This document shows positions 1 to 16,236 of a DNA stretch of 64,000 nucleotides, piece by piece. The DNA lies in assembly GCA_001643675.2 (NCBI GenBank), contig LSRY02000074.1, positions 47,511-111,510 of the forward strand, given 5' to 3'. The notes under the pieces are model-generated. The model worked only from the letters and a program-made list of their open reading frames with translations. It was not told the DNA's origin and did not search any database. The DNA is from Monocercomonoides exilis (Eukaryota; Preaxostyla; Oxymonadida; Polymastigidae). Position numbers and translations under genes: made by a program. The number at the start of each line of letters is the position of its first letter. Within the stretch, counting starts at the first letter, position 1.

Positions 1-265
1 ATGAGAAGAAGATGAGGAAGAAAGAGAGGAAGAAGATGTTGATGAAATAGCATTATGCAATGGATCCACAGTGAATGCAGCGTATGAGGAAGACGAAAGA
101 GCATCTGCACTTCCCTTTGGAATTGAAGCAGAAAGGCCGTTTTTGTTGATGATTGCCTGCATCTGCTCAATCTGCACCACAAGAAATGCTATTTGTGACT
201 GGAAACGCTGCTTCACATCATCCAGCTCTTCCTTCAGACAGCGCAGTTCTCGCTGTATTGATGAA

Positions 266-296
<31 letters not shown>

Positions 297-3200
297 GAGA
301 AAGAGAGAGGGAAAGAGAAAGAGAGGGAAAAGATGGAAGTAAGGTTGGAAGAATTGATAGTGATGAGAAGAATAAATTGAAAAGAGGAGTAAAAATAGAA
401 GGAGTATTAACAAAAGAATAGAAAATGAAAAATTGTCATAGAAAATTTGATAAAGGAAAAATAACTTTCTTAAATTCAATTTCATAAAAACTCTCCTTTT
501 CAGGACAAATATATATGTATCACAAAATAATGCTCTCTCTAACATTTATTTATTTTTCTTACACAAACCTCTCTTTCCCCCAGCATCACAATAGCTGTCT
601 CCATTCTCTTCTGTGCCTTCATTCTCTCCTCCTTCTCCTTCTCCCATTTTTCTGCTTTCCTTTCTGCCTCTGCCAGTTGTGTGTGAGTTGAAGCTAGTTC
701 ATTCTGAAGAGTCTGTCGTGTGTTTAATAGATCAACCAGACGAGACTCAAGAATCTGATTGGAGGGAGAGGAATGAGAAGAGAAGGAGGAGGAAGAAGGA
801 AAAGAGGAAGAAGAGGGAGAGAAGGAGAAAGAAGAAGAAGAAGAAGAAGGTTTGGAGAGAGAGAAGATGGAAGAAGAATTAGAAGAAGAAGAGGAGGAGG
901 AGGAAGATGATGAAGATGAATGAGCGAATAGAGTGGGAGGAGTAAGAGCAGAGGCAGAAGTGGCAGAGCGAAGGGAGTTAGAAGAGTCCTGCCGATGGAC
1001 AAGAGGAGGAGAACGTTGGCTGTGAATGGAATGAGATTGAGACTGAGATTGAGACTGAGATTGAGAAGAGAATGAATGCTGTGAAGAAGTCTGGGTGAGT
1101 GTGTGAGAAGGAGAAGGAGAAGAGGAGGAAGAGGAAGAGGAAGGAATTGATGGAGGCATTGGAATCTGAGAGAATGAAAGAACATCAACAGGAGAAGAAG
1201 GGGAAGAAGAGGAGGAGGAGGAAGAAGAAGAAGAATCAGAGAGAAGAGGAGAAGGAGGAGGGGAAGCAGAAGAAGGTGGAGGAGAAGAGGGAGGAGTGGT
1301 TGAGTTTGGAGAAGAGGAAGAGGAAGAAGAAGAAGAAGATGATGATGATGATGGCGACGAAGAAGAAGAAGAGGAAGAGGAAGTAGAAGGAGAAGAAGCA
1401 CCGAAGGGAGTGGGAGAGAATGGATGATATGGAATGAGTCCTGTCAGAAGACGTGTCTCTAATTCGAGTGTGCGCTGCTCAGATGAATACTTAAAGAGGA
1501 AGAGAAGATGGAGAAAATGAAAAGAAAGAAAAGAAATGACGTAAATAAATTAAATAAAGAAAATATAATTAAGAAAGAAAAATAAAGAAAATGGATAAAT
1601 CAAAATAAGATGGAATTTGGATTGAATTTTTGAATGGGATTACAAATATATAAATAAAATAAAATAAAACAAAACAAAAAAAATGTGAAAAGAATTCATA
1701 AAGAGGACATTAAATAAATGGATGAATGAACAAATGATATTATTCAATGAAATAAAAATGGAGATTAATAAAAGTTAAATCTCATCCATACCAAAGAATC
1801 CTTCAATTCCTGTATTTGTTTGGTGAGTGAGTTGATAATGTCATCTTTCTTGTCTGTCTCAGAAAGAGAAAGTGAAGGAGAAGGAGAAGGAGAAGGAGAA
1901 GGAGAAGAAGAAGAAGATGATGATGAAGTGTTTTCTTCTTTTGTGGTGAAATCTGTTGAATTAACTGATTTAGATGGAGTTGATGGAAATGTCTAACAAA
2001 TACGACAGAAGTTTCATAAACACAAAGAAATCATAAGAAATGATAAAATAAGAAGAGAAAGCAGATTATTATTGTTATTATAAATAATTATAAACAGATG
2101 TTGAATAAAAAAATAAGATATGAGAAGATAAAAAGAATTAGATTCATTCAATACAAATGCATACAGTTCCTTCTTCTTTTGCTTCAACAAATGACTTTGC
2201 TTCTTCTGTCTCTTTTTGAATAAAATCGTCTTCTTTCATTGATTTCTCTTTCTCTCCTTCTCCTTCCTTCTCCTTCTCCTTCTCTTTCTCTTTCTCTTCT
2301 TTCTCTCTTTCTCTCTCTCCCCTCTCCTTCTCCCTCTCCTCCTCCATCTCTTTGCATTTCTTTTCCATTTCCTCTGCTTTCTTCTTCACATTCTTCAGTT
2401 CCATTTCTATTTCTCCTTTTTCTTCATTCAACTTTGCTATTTCTTCCTCTTTGCTCTCAACTTCTCCTGTCAGCCGCATCACCTCCATTGCCAATCCGAT
2501 CTCACTCCTCTTCTCTTCTTCTTCTTCTAATTCTTCTCCTTCTTCTTTCTCTTCTCTCTCTTCTTCCTCTTCTCCTTTTTTCTTTTCTTTCTTCGTTCTT
2601 TTGTCACTTTCAAAATCTGCTTTTTCTTCTTCAACTTTTCCATTTTTTGCATGAGTTTTTTGTTCTTCCTCTAATAAACCTTGCATTTCTTCTTCTTCTT
2701 CTTCTTTCTTTTCTCCTCTTTCCATGCTTTCATATTCTTTCTGTAGAGAATTTTTCTTTATTCCTCCATTTCCTCCATTTCCTCTTCTTCCTTCTCTTCC
2801 TTCTCTTCCTCTTCCTCCTCCTTCTTGTTTCTCTTCCCTCTCTTCCAACTCTTCCATTCTCCTCTCCATCCTCTTCTTCTCTCTTTCCCATTCAAACGAC
2901 CGCTCCAAATGCTCTGCACGCTCTTTGCTGATCTGTTGGCTCAGCCGGCGCGCTTCGGCCTTGCTGCTCCTCTGATTGAACAAGCAATGAGCATGTTTTA
3001 ATATCACAAAATACAAAAAGAAGTCAAATATATAAATGATATTTCAAATTTTTATATTTGGATAAAAGATTAATTCGAAATAATATTTTTTTTTCCAAAC
3101 AAAAATGGGTAAATGAAAAGAGCAATCGAAAGAAGAAATAACAACAAAAGTGCAAATGACAAAATATTTTTACAAACATGATCACTTTCCATTTTCTCCA

Positions 3201-3887
3201 ACTTCAGTCTCAGTATTTCTATTTCTTCAGAAAGGGAATTCTTTTCTGAAATTAATTTTTGGATAGTGTTTTTAAGTTCTTCCTTTTCTTGACTTTCGTG
3301 CTTCAGTTCTTCGCGCTTCAGCAATTTTTGTTCTTCTTTTTCTTGTTCCGATTTTCGTAAACGCTCTGTAACCTCGCGTGCAACATCAATTGATTCACGC
3401 AATTTCTTTCTTTGTTCGTTCAATTCCTTTTGTAGCTGTTCGTTTTGTTTTTCTTCATTCATTAGCTTTGATTGACAATCAGCAAGAGAGTTATTAGTTT
3501 TCTGAAGGAGTTCTCGTTCTTTCAAAAGCAAGGCAATCTTTTTCTGCTCTTCACCTAATCTTCCACTAAACTCCTTTCGAAGTTCTTCAAATTTTTTCTG
3601 TGTTTCTTCCGCTACAGGAGCATGTGCAAGTTTCTCTTGGCAAATTGACAAAGAAGACCTTTCCAGAAAAATAAATCATGATTTTTTTCATTAAAAAAAC
3701 TAAAAGCTAAATACTGCAATTCCTGTTTCTCTTTTTGAAGTGCTTCAACGTTGGATTCTGCCTTTGACAAGTCAGAAGATATTTTTTTAATTTGTTCTTC
3801 TCTTTGCCGAAGCTCTGATGTAAGACGAGAAAATACCGTAGAATTTATATTTATTGTAGCTTGTTGTGGAGGGGACTTTTCTGACAT
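1..3887 (-). CDS. Large coiled-coil and Ser-rich protein, six exons seen, 3' end beyond the left edge
   Basis: The start ATG is at 3887. Exons are 3887-3715, 3658-3178, 2971-2165, 1992-1792, 1489-569 and 252 to the edge; every junction is GT...AG and phases agree (intron 1 phase 2, the rest phase 0). At least 945 residues are visible. Residues 1 to about 480 are charged heptad-rich coiled coil, with very acidic stretches. A Ser/Pro-rich linker follows, with long poly-Ser runs and a Ser-Gln repeat, then a second coiled coil (about 810-900) and more Ser-rich sequence. No enzyme motif is visible. A scaffold or tether role (golgin- or centrosome-like) is a guess from architecture only. Intron 2 (3177-2972) can be read through into a hydrophobic segment; see findings. 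Confidence 0.8.
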
Positions 3888-4141
3888 ATTTGTCTTTGAT
3901 TTTAAAATAAAAACTACACAAAAAAGATAAAAAAATAACCGATCTTTTCTCTAATAAAAATTGTAAAGGTTCTAATAACACAAAAACTTGTAAAAAAAAA
4001 TAAACTCTAAAATCACTAATAAATATTTGTAATTAAACAGGCATCTCATGATGACTTTCGCTTGTATTAATTGGTTTGTATTCATTCTGCTTTAAGTGGC
4101 AACTAAATTGTCTGTAAGAATAAGCAATGCAAAATTGTGCT
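3888..4141. other. Short AT-rich intergenic stretch
   Basis: No open frame or repeat is seen. It separates the 3' end of the TMEM86-like gene from the 5' end of the coiled-coil gene; both are transcribed leftward, so it should hold the coiled-coil gene promoter. Confidence 0.5.
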
Positions 4142-4950
4142 TTAAAAACGATAAATTTCAAAAAAAACAGCTGCAATAAGAGTGTACAAACCAGCATAAT
4201 ATGTGATCATAACAATGTAGCTTCTAAGTGCTACTCCTTTTGGCAGGCACATGCCAAAAACAAGAACAGTGTCAGAAATATAAAAAAGTAATGATCCAAA
4301 AACTCCAATTGATCGACAAGTTCTATCACAACGCAAACAAGAAAATGTTTTGAAATAAAAATTTAGCAAATACAAACTGACATCGTGCAGGCTCATTGGG
4401 AATCAGCATCATTGTCATTACCAATCCACCTTCAACAATAAAATATATAATGACAAATGGAATAAACAAGGCAGGTTGTTTAAAATATCTGAGGTTGATG
4501 AACATTTGAATTACAGCAAATGACACAACGGCAATAGCACCAAGAATAATTTTGTGGATATGAGGAAAAGGTTTTGTTGGGAAGAATGCAATAATATAAA
4601 ATACATGTCCCGTCAAAAAGGAAACTGTTCCAAAGCCAAGGAAAATAATTCCTTCAAAAAGAAGCAAGATGTCACCAAGAGCTCCAAATGCTATACCAAG
4701 TAATATCAATGCTTTGAAAAATTGAAAAAAATTAACAATTAAAAAAAGAAGAAAAAGAAGAATTCAAACGTTTAAATCTCTTTGGTTGGGCTGTTTGCTG
4801 CACAGGGCAAGGAAGGAGCTTGTCCCATAAAAACCAAACAAGAGGTATCAATAATAACAGCGGTATTGCTTTTGTCGCTGCGCGAAGAGCAAAAATATTC
4901 AATTCCGCACCAACAAGATAGCAAACTTCAAAAGAAAAGAGAACTTTCAT
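4142..4950 (-). CDS. TMEM86/YhhN-family multi-pass membrane protein, three exons
   Basis: Exons are 4950-4770, 4711-4378 and 4322-4142, with introns of 58 and 55 bp and consistent phases 1 and 2, giving 231 residues. The protein is almost wholly hydrophobic, with about eight predicted membrane segments. Family hallmarks are the GALGDILLLF segment in exon 2, a TGHVFYIIAF segment, and SDTVLVFGM plus a tyrosine-rich YYAGLY segment in exon 3, in the order seen in TMEM86/YhhN proteins. Characterised members are lysoplasmalogenases that cleave the vinyl ether bond of lysoplasmalogens in internal membranes. Family membership is well supported; the substrate is inferred from the family. Exon 1 could be slightly different because exon 2 opens with a Lys-Pro typical of the family only if the 58-bp intron is used. 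Confidence 0.8.
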
Positions 4951-6469
4951 AAAAATATGATTAAATTTTTAATAATAAAACTTGCTAAAATAAGTTGAAC
5001 AGCATAGATTACAACAGTTATCACAAAATATTGTTTTTTATTTTGATCGATTGTCATGTTTTCAGTTATATATTTGATCAATTATTTTTTTTCGACTGTC
5101 AAAAAATGATTGTTGTGATATACGAACATCATTTGTTGTGATTATTCTCTCTCTTTCTCTCTCTTTAAACTTCTGTTATTGAATTATGATTATTATTTTT
5201 GAATTCGACCTCAAAGTGTTTTGAGTTTTGTTTTTTTTAATTTGATTCGGAAATAATATTCTCAAAAAAATGAAATAGAAAATGAAAATGGGTTAATTTT
5301 ATCAGCTTAGTGATTGAAAATAGAATAATAAAGTATCGAACATATTCAAAGATTTGTAACAAATTTTTTATTAAAAAGTATCATTACCAACAGAGAACAC
5401 GTTACGCAAAACGAATACTAGAGAAAAACACTTAAATATTTGTGACAAATTGCAGAGTGCGAAAGCATTAATCAACCCGTAAAATAAAAAAAACAAACAA
5501 AATCAACAATAAACACATTATTTTTATTAATTTTATTTTGATTTTTATTTTGATTTTGATTATTATTATTTCGAAAACATTTATGAAACAGATGAAAGTG
5601 GAAAAAAAAATAAATTTATACCAAACTTTTTAACAAAATTTCCAAAAACTTCCAAAAAATGGTGAAATTATTGCATCATATGCTAAAAAAAATCGCAAAC
5701 AGCAAAACTTTGATGCTAATCTATAAAATTCCTTTCTTTTTGTCAAAAGAAATTTTAAATTCAAAAAAAAAGAAAAGAAAAAAAGAAATTAAAAAAAGAA
5801 ATTATTTTTTTTTCTCAGATTATTTAACCAACAAGAAGAATAATTGACAAATCAAACAGAAAGAATAAAATAATAAGAAGATTGCAGAATAATGAAAACA
5901 GTTATCAAAAAAAAAAAAAAAAAAAAAAAAATAAATAATGTGTAAATATTTAAATATTAACTTAAGAAAATACATCCAAAACAAATAATATGTAATTGAA
6001 AGGAAAAAGAAAAATTTTATTTTAACTTTTTTTTAATTTTATTATTCGAATTTCAGAAATAAATAAAAATTTAATTAAATTCAAACAAAACAAAATGAAA
6101 TAAAAAAGAAAAAAAAAATGAAATAATTTTGTGAGAGTTGATTTAAATGACTTTGACAAAGCAACAAAGAAAGAGTAAAAAGATAATGCAACAGATAATA
6201 TTTGTCATTCAACATACAAAACAAGAATTAAAGAACATAAAAAGAAAGAGAGAAAGAATAAAGAGAAAGAGAAAGAATAAAGAGAAAGAGAAAAGAAAAG
6301 TAAAAATCAAACAATAATAGAAGAAGAAGAAGAAGAAGAAGAAAATAATGATGATGCAGAAGAAGAAATAGAAGAAGAAATAGAAATTTGATGTTAACAT
6401 TATTTCTTTCACACAAACTATCTCAATCCCCAAAAAAATTAAACACATAAAAAAATTAAAAAAAAGAAA

Positions 6470-6470
<1 letters not shown>

Positions 6471-6500
<30 letters not shown>

Positions 6501-6567
6501 AAGAAGAAGAAGAAGAAGAAGAAGAAGAAGAAGAAGAAGAAGAAGAAGAAGAAGAAGAAGAAGAAGA
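6471..6567. repeat. (GAA)n microsatellite
   Basis: About 97 bp of nearly perfect AAG repeat, lying in intergenic DNA. It is the longest pure trinucleotide tract seen in the window. Confidence 0.95.
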
Positions 6568-6892
6568 TAAAAAGAAATAAGATATTCCAAATATTCAATG
6601 AACATATTTGCATCATCATTATCATCATAATCATAACCATCATAATCAGAAGACATCATTAACAATAATATTTCTATTACTCCATTCATAAAACATGCTT
6701 TCCAAATTGATTCAGAGCAGAAAGAAAGAAAGAAAGGCAATGATAAAATGTAATGATGATGAATGATTAATAAACCATAATTAACAATTCATAATTAGCA
6801 ACCAATAATTCATAATTCATAATTCTAAATTCATAATCCAAATAATACTCCATTCAAAAAAAATTTATAAAAAAATCTCTTCAACAAAAATG

Positions 6893-6988
6893 AGAGAGAA
6901 AGAGAAAGAGAAAGAGAGAAAGAGAGAAAGAGAGAAAGAGAGAAAGAGAGAAAGAGAGAAAGAGAGAAAGAGAGAAAGAGAGAAAGAA
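6893..6988. repeat. (GAGAAA)n microsatellite
   Basis: About 95 bp of GAGAAA/GAAAGA repeat, closely matching the purine tracts found inside the kinase introns at 9.2 and 10.2 kb. Confidence 0.9.
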
Positions 6989-7257
6989 ATAGAAATGTTC
7001 CAATAAAACTATTTCGTTTCATTCAACAATTGATGCAATTCTAACATTTTCTCCCTTTCCTTTTTCGTCCAATATAAAATCCATCATGTTTATTTGACAA
7101 TATGTTAATATGAATATGAATATTGTATTTATTTCATTGTATTTTATTTTATTTAACCTCTGATAATGCAATATTCATTTAATTATCATTCTTCTCCATC
7201 TTCTCTTCTCTTTTCTTCTTCTTCTTCTTTCTCTTTCTCTTTCTCTTTCTCTTTCTC

Positions 7258-11430
<4,173 letters not shown>

Positions 11431-12548
11431 TAACTAGATTATAAAAAGAATTTGAAATTTGGAAATATCAATAAATCAACAGTAAAATATGCCCAATTTA
11501 AAATGTGCCAAACTGTCATCTTTTATTTTGAAAGAGACGCCGAAAGTATCAAATGAGTGATCCAACTTCCATTATTGTTTAAAATCTTTATTGTTTTTGT
11601 TTCAAGACGTTTCTTATTTTTTTTTTCCTTTTCTTTTCAATTGCGATTTGAAAGCCTACAAAAAACGTTGATGAAAATTGTTTGCGTTCATGACTTTTGA
11701 ATTTTATTTCTTTGAAAGAAAAACAACTTTTTTTGTAGAAGAATGTTTTTCACAATAAAATAAAAAGTAAAACATAACAAATATTTCGAATAAAATATTA
11801 AATTGACCTTTCAGTTCAAAATAATCATCAGACGAATATTTTTTTTTGTTATTTAAAACATATTTAGGAAAATACTTCCATATTGAAAATTTAAAATCCT
11901 ATCTCATTCTTCTCTCCAATTCTCCGCTCTCTCAATAAACTCGTTGCTCCTCATCAACGCTCCTGCAGAAAAAAAAAGGCAAAACTCTTGATTTTATCCA
12001 TGGATTCAACTGGAATGCAAACATTTCCCACTTCATCCATTTCTTTGTTCTTCAATCATCTTTTTGAAATGCACTTGTACCATCTCTTCAAACTCCTCAT
12101 TTTTTGGAAGAAGCATTTTGATTGTTTTCTTACAAAAATAATTTTAATAAGAAAAAAAAAAATTGATAAAAAATGTTTGATTTGCTTCAATACAGTTTTA
12201 TATTTTGACGTGAAACGTTTCAATGAATATGAAATTCCAATGGCTCCAAACGTGCTTTCGAACGAACTGCTCCAAAATGCTCGCACACAAACACCTCCCT
12301 CTCTTCACCTCTTTCTTTCTTGCAGCTCAACAAAGCACTCAATAACAACAGAATGATGGACTCTTTGTCAAAAGCACACAACAGTCAAATAAAGAAAAGA
12401 TAAAAGAATGCACTATATAATTTCTTCTTAATAAAAAAAGAAAGAAAAAAGGATGTTGAAGAAGAAGAAGAAGAAGAAGAAAACAAAAACAAAAACAAAA
12501 ATGAAATAGATATTCCATTCTTGCTGTTTTGCATCTTCCATCTTGCAC
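11431..12548. other. Gap between kinase and transhydrogenase genes
   Basis: No gene is resolved. On the minus strand, 11990-11890 reads after a CTGCAG acceptor as a short exon-like end (ALMRSNEFIERAENW then stop). A piece at about 12310-12220 reads VFVCEHFGAV. Both have protein-like composition, so a small spliced minus-strand gene may lie here, but no consistent splice chain was found. The missing 5' exon of the kinase should also be in this gap. 12455-12500 is a GAA/AAC repeat. Confidence 0.4.
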
Positions 12549-15500
12549 TTAGTTCATCTTCTTCTCCATCACAAACATCTGCAGCATCCGGTGTGTCACA
12601 ATGAACCCACCAAACACGTTGATCGACGCCAGGAACACTGACACCGCCCCAACACAGAAGCACACCCCCAGGAACGGCGCTGTCAGCTCCACAATTCCTC
12701 CGCAGATGATGATCCCAGACACCGCATTCGTCACCGACATCAGCGGCGTGTGCAGCGACGGCGTCACATTCCAGATCACCATGAACCCAATGTAGATCGC
12801 AAACACAAAGATCACAATCAGGTTCAGCATCTCCGTCGTCATGAACACCGCCAGAATCAGAATCCCCACCACAAACACCACAAACAGCGTCCACTTGAAG
12901 TAGAAGAACCATCCCTTCGACTTCTTCTCCTCTTCTCCTCCTGCTGGCGCATGCAATGATTGCTCCTCTTTCTTCTCTGTTGTTGTTGCTGCTGCTGCCA
13001 CTGGTGCTGCTGGTGTGGCTGGCTTTGCTGCTCCTGCTGCTGCTGCTCCGGCTGGCTTCTTCTGTGCCGTCACCGAAACTGGCTTCCTGTTCGGATCCCA
13101 TCGGATCTTCCCCTGGATCACACACAGCGACCCATAGATGATCTCGTTCTTCTCATCCACCGAGAAGTTCTGCGCCTTCCCCATCTCGTCCAGCAGGTGG
13201 CACAGGTTGTTCGAGTACATCGTCGATGCCTGCGTCGCCATCTTCCCCACCAGATCGGTCTCTCCCACAATCTTCACGCCGTTCGACACATCAATCGTCT
13301 TCCCAGGCACTGTCAGCTCGCAGTTCCCTCCCGTCTCTGCCGCCAGATCCACAATCACCGACCCTGCCTTCATCTTCGACACCGCCTCTGCCGTCACCAG
13401 CACCGGCGCCTTCTTGTTCGGGATCTGCGCCGTCGTGATGATGATGTCCACCTCTTCCGCCTGCCGCGTGAACAGCGCTATCTCCTCACGCACATACGCC
13501 TCCGACATCGCCTTCGAGTATCCTCCCGCCACTTCTCCGTCCTCCTTCACACTCACCGTCAGGAACTCTCCCCCCATCGACTCTATCTGCTCCTGCACCG
13601 CCACACGCGAGTCAAACGCCCGCACAATCGCTCCCAGCCCCTTCGCTGCTCCAATCGCTGCCAGCCCAGCCACACCCGCCCCAACAATCAGCACCTTCGC
13701 CGGCTTCACCGACCCCGCTGCCGTGATCTGCCCTGTCATGTACCGCGGGAAATACGACGCCGCCTCAATCACTGCTCGGTATCCCGAGATCCCGGCCATC
13801 GACGACAGCACATCGCACTTCTGCGCACGCGAGATACGCGGAATCTGGTCCATCGCAATCGCCGTCACCCCTGCCTTCTCCATCTCCTTCATCACCTCCC
13901 CATTCCGCGCCGGGTACAGGTACGACAGAATCACTGTCCCCTGCCGCATCAGCTGGCACTCGTTCACCTTGTACACCGGGTGCTCCTGCGGCGGACGCAC
14001 CTTCAGCACAATCTCTGCCTTCTTGTACAGCTCCTCCGCATTCGGGCAGATCGTCGCCCCAACCTTCACATAGTCCTCGTCGCTGAACCGCGAGTGCTCT
14101 CCTGCCCCGCTCTCAATGTACACTCCAAAGCCCATCTTCCTCATCCACACAACAGACTCCGGCGTCGCTGCCACACGCCTCTCCCCTCCAAACACCTCCT
14201 TCGGCACCCCCACAAAGTGCACCGGATCAGGGAACTTCTCCTGCGTCTGGTATCCTGCCTTCTCCTCCTGCTTCAGCGGCGTCGTCTCGTCCACCTTCGG
14301 CGCTGCTGCTGCCACCGCCGACGAGTCTCCCAGGATCCCCGTCAGGTTCGCCAGCATCTTCTCGCACACCGCCAGCGCATTCCCATACAGCATCCGCGTG
14401 TTCTCTTTGTAGAACAGCGGGTTCTCCACACCCGCATATCCTGTTCCCTTCCCTCTCTTGATCACTATCACGTTCTTCGCCTTCCAGCACTCCACCACCG
14501 GCATCCCTGCAATCGGCGAGTTCGGGTCGTCCAGCGCTGACGGGTTCACAATGTCGTTCGCTCCAAGCACAATCGCCAGATCTGTCGACGGGAAGTCGGG
14601 GTTGATCTTCTCCATCTCCATCACAATGTCATACGGCACACGCGCCTCTGCCAGCAGCACATTCATGTGCCCCGGCAGACGCCCGGCCACTGGATGCACT
14701 GCAAACCGCAGGTTGCACCCGTGCTTCCTCATCAGCTTCGTGATCGCTGCCACTGCATGCTGCGCCTTTCCCGCTGCCATCCCATACCCCGGCACAATGA
14801 TAATCGACTTCGACTTCGCCACCAGCTGCGCTGCATCCATCGGCTGGATCTCCTTCATCTCTCCCTCCACTGCTGCTGCCGCCGCTGCTCCTCCTGCCCC
14901 TTCTCCAAACCCGCCCAGAATCACAGAGATGAACGACCGGTTCATCGCCCGGCACATGATGTACGACAGGATCGCACCCGACGACCCCACCAGCGCCCCC
15001 GTCACCACCATCACCATGTTGCTCAGCATCAGCCCCGACATCGCCGTCGCCCACCCGCTGTACGAGTTCAGCATCGATATCACCACCGGCATGTCTGCTC
15101 CCCCGATCGCCATGATCAGCACCACCCCCAGCACCAGAGACAGCACCGTCCCCACCGTCAGGTTCATCAGGTCCCACCCCCACGACAGCCCATACATGTA
15201 CAGCATCATGCACACCAAAGAGATCCCAATGATGCCCCCGTTGATCCACATCCGGTACTTCCCCCCAAACATGTACGGCTTCGACGGCACCTTCCCGTTC
15301 AGCTTCCCAAACGCAATCAGCGACCCCGTGAACGTCACTGCCCCAATGAAGATCCCCAGGAAGCACTCCAGCCGCTGCAGCCCCACGTTGAACGTCCCTT
15401 CCGCATGCTCGTCGTTGAAGAAGCTCCCGTACCCAATCAGCGTCGCCGCCAGCCCCACAAACGAGTGCAGGCACGCAATCAGCTCCGGCATCGCCGTCAT

Positions 15501-16236
15501 CACCACACGCAGCGCCACATACACCCCGATCGACGCTCCCGGGATAATCATCAGCACAATCGTCCCCAGAATCTTCCAGATGTCTGCCCCCTTCGCTGTC
15601 GCATCGTGCCACGCATCAACCGTCGCCAGCGCCACGCCAAACATCATCCCAATCACGCCGTACCAGTTTCCTTTCTTCGCACTCTCCTGGTTGCTCAATC
15701 CGCTGAATTGAACCATTCACCATTTTTTTTCATTAACATTGTTCGTGTTTCGTGTTTCGTGTGTCCAGATGCAGAACAGCCCACACGTGCAAATCGTTCG
15801 CAGGATGCGTTTGTTTCGCCAGGTTCGTCGATTGAAGGAGGCGTTTTTATCATTTGTTGGTTGTTTGGTTGTTTGTTCGAGTCGCCACAAAAGTCAGCAC
15901 AGAACACAAACCACAGCCGCGCCGCACGCCACACCACCCCCAAGCGCAAGCACACAAGAAAAGACACAAAAAACAACAAAATGAATTTCAGCCCAAACAC
16001 GCCCCCACCAGCCCCAAAGAGCTGCCGAAGGCGCTAAACACCACAGCCACACACCTCAGCGTCATGATGAAAAACAGCGCCGCAATCATGTACCCTGCCA
16101 TGATCACGTTGCCGTAGTTCCACTCTTGCTCCGCCGTTTCTGCCAATACTTGTGCAAGCATTTTGATCCTTTCAAACAAAGATCCAAACAATTTCGCCCC
16201 TTCCGCCCCGCCCCTCCCATACTCCAACTCCTTCAT
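12549..16236 (-). CDS. Fused NAD(P) transhydrogenase (beta-alpha order)
   Basis: Exon 1 is 16236-16055 and exon 2 is 15702-12549, joined in phase 2 across a 352-bp intron, giving 1,111 residues. Exon 1 supplies the first membrane helix; the join gives LSGLSNQES, matching the start of PntB. Domains in order: PntB-like membrane region; NADP(H)-binding domain III with VPGYGMA, HPVAGRLPGHMNVLL, GANDIVNP and GYAGVENPLFY; a linker; NAD(H)-binding domain I starting VGVPKEVFGGERRVA, with GAGVAGLAAIGAAKGLG and a late AAETGGNCE segment; an Ala/Pro linker; and three or four final helices. The enzyme couples hydride transfer between NADH and NADP+ to proton translocation. This order of subunits is known from Entamoeba and apicomplexan parasites. 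Codons are strongly GC-ending, suggesting high expression. The membrane it occupies cannot be told. Confidence 0.95.
15703..16054 (-). other. Transhydrogenase intron
   Basis: Donor GTGTGT follows the codon start AG, and acceptor TTCAATTCAG precedes CGGATTG. Without it, the downstream exon could start at an ATG at 15716, but that would delete the first conserved helix, so the spliced form is preferred. Confidence 0.85.

Larger units (their letters stand above)
4951..7257. other. AT-rich intergenic region with purine microsatellites
   Basis: No coding region is supported. The stretch holds poly-A and poly-T runs, a GAA tract, GAGAAA tracts and simple A/T words. Apparent open frames are poly-Phe, poly-Leu or Lys/Arg translations of these repeats. 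The promoter of the TMEM86-like gene should lie just right of 4950; the kinase gene ends at 7258. Confidence 0.7.

Noticed and set aside
613-1401. Lys/Arg/Glu-rich plus-strand and Leu-rich minus-strand frames over the coiled-coil gene
   Set aside because: They are shadows of the Ser-rich exon, which is tied to flanking exons by consistent splice phases.
3070-3651. Separate tail-anchored coiled-coil gene ending at 3070
   Set aside because: Splicing into 2971 keeps phase and heptads, so the hydrophobic end is treated as intronic; kept as a finding on possible intron retention.
6209-6740. Open frames of poly-Phe or poly-Leu on the minus strand
   Set aside because: They are translations of GAA and A/T repeats, with no start context or other composition.
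12960-15711. Long plus-strand frames opposite the transhydrogenase, up to 526 codons
   Set aside because: Antisense frames of a GC-rich conserved gene; Arg/His/Leu-rich composition and no domain.
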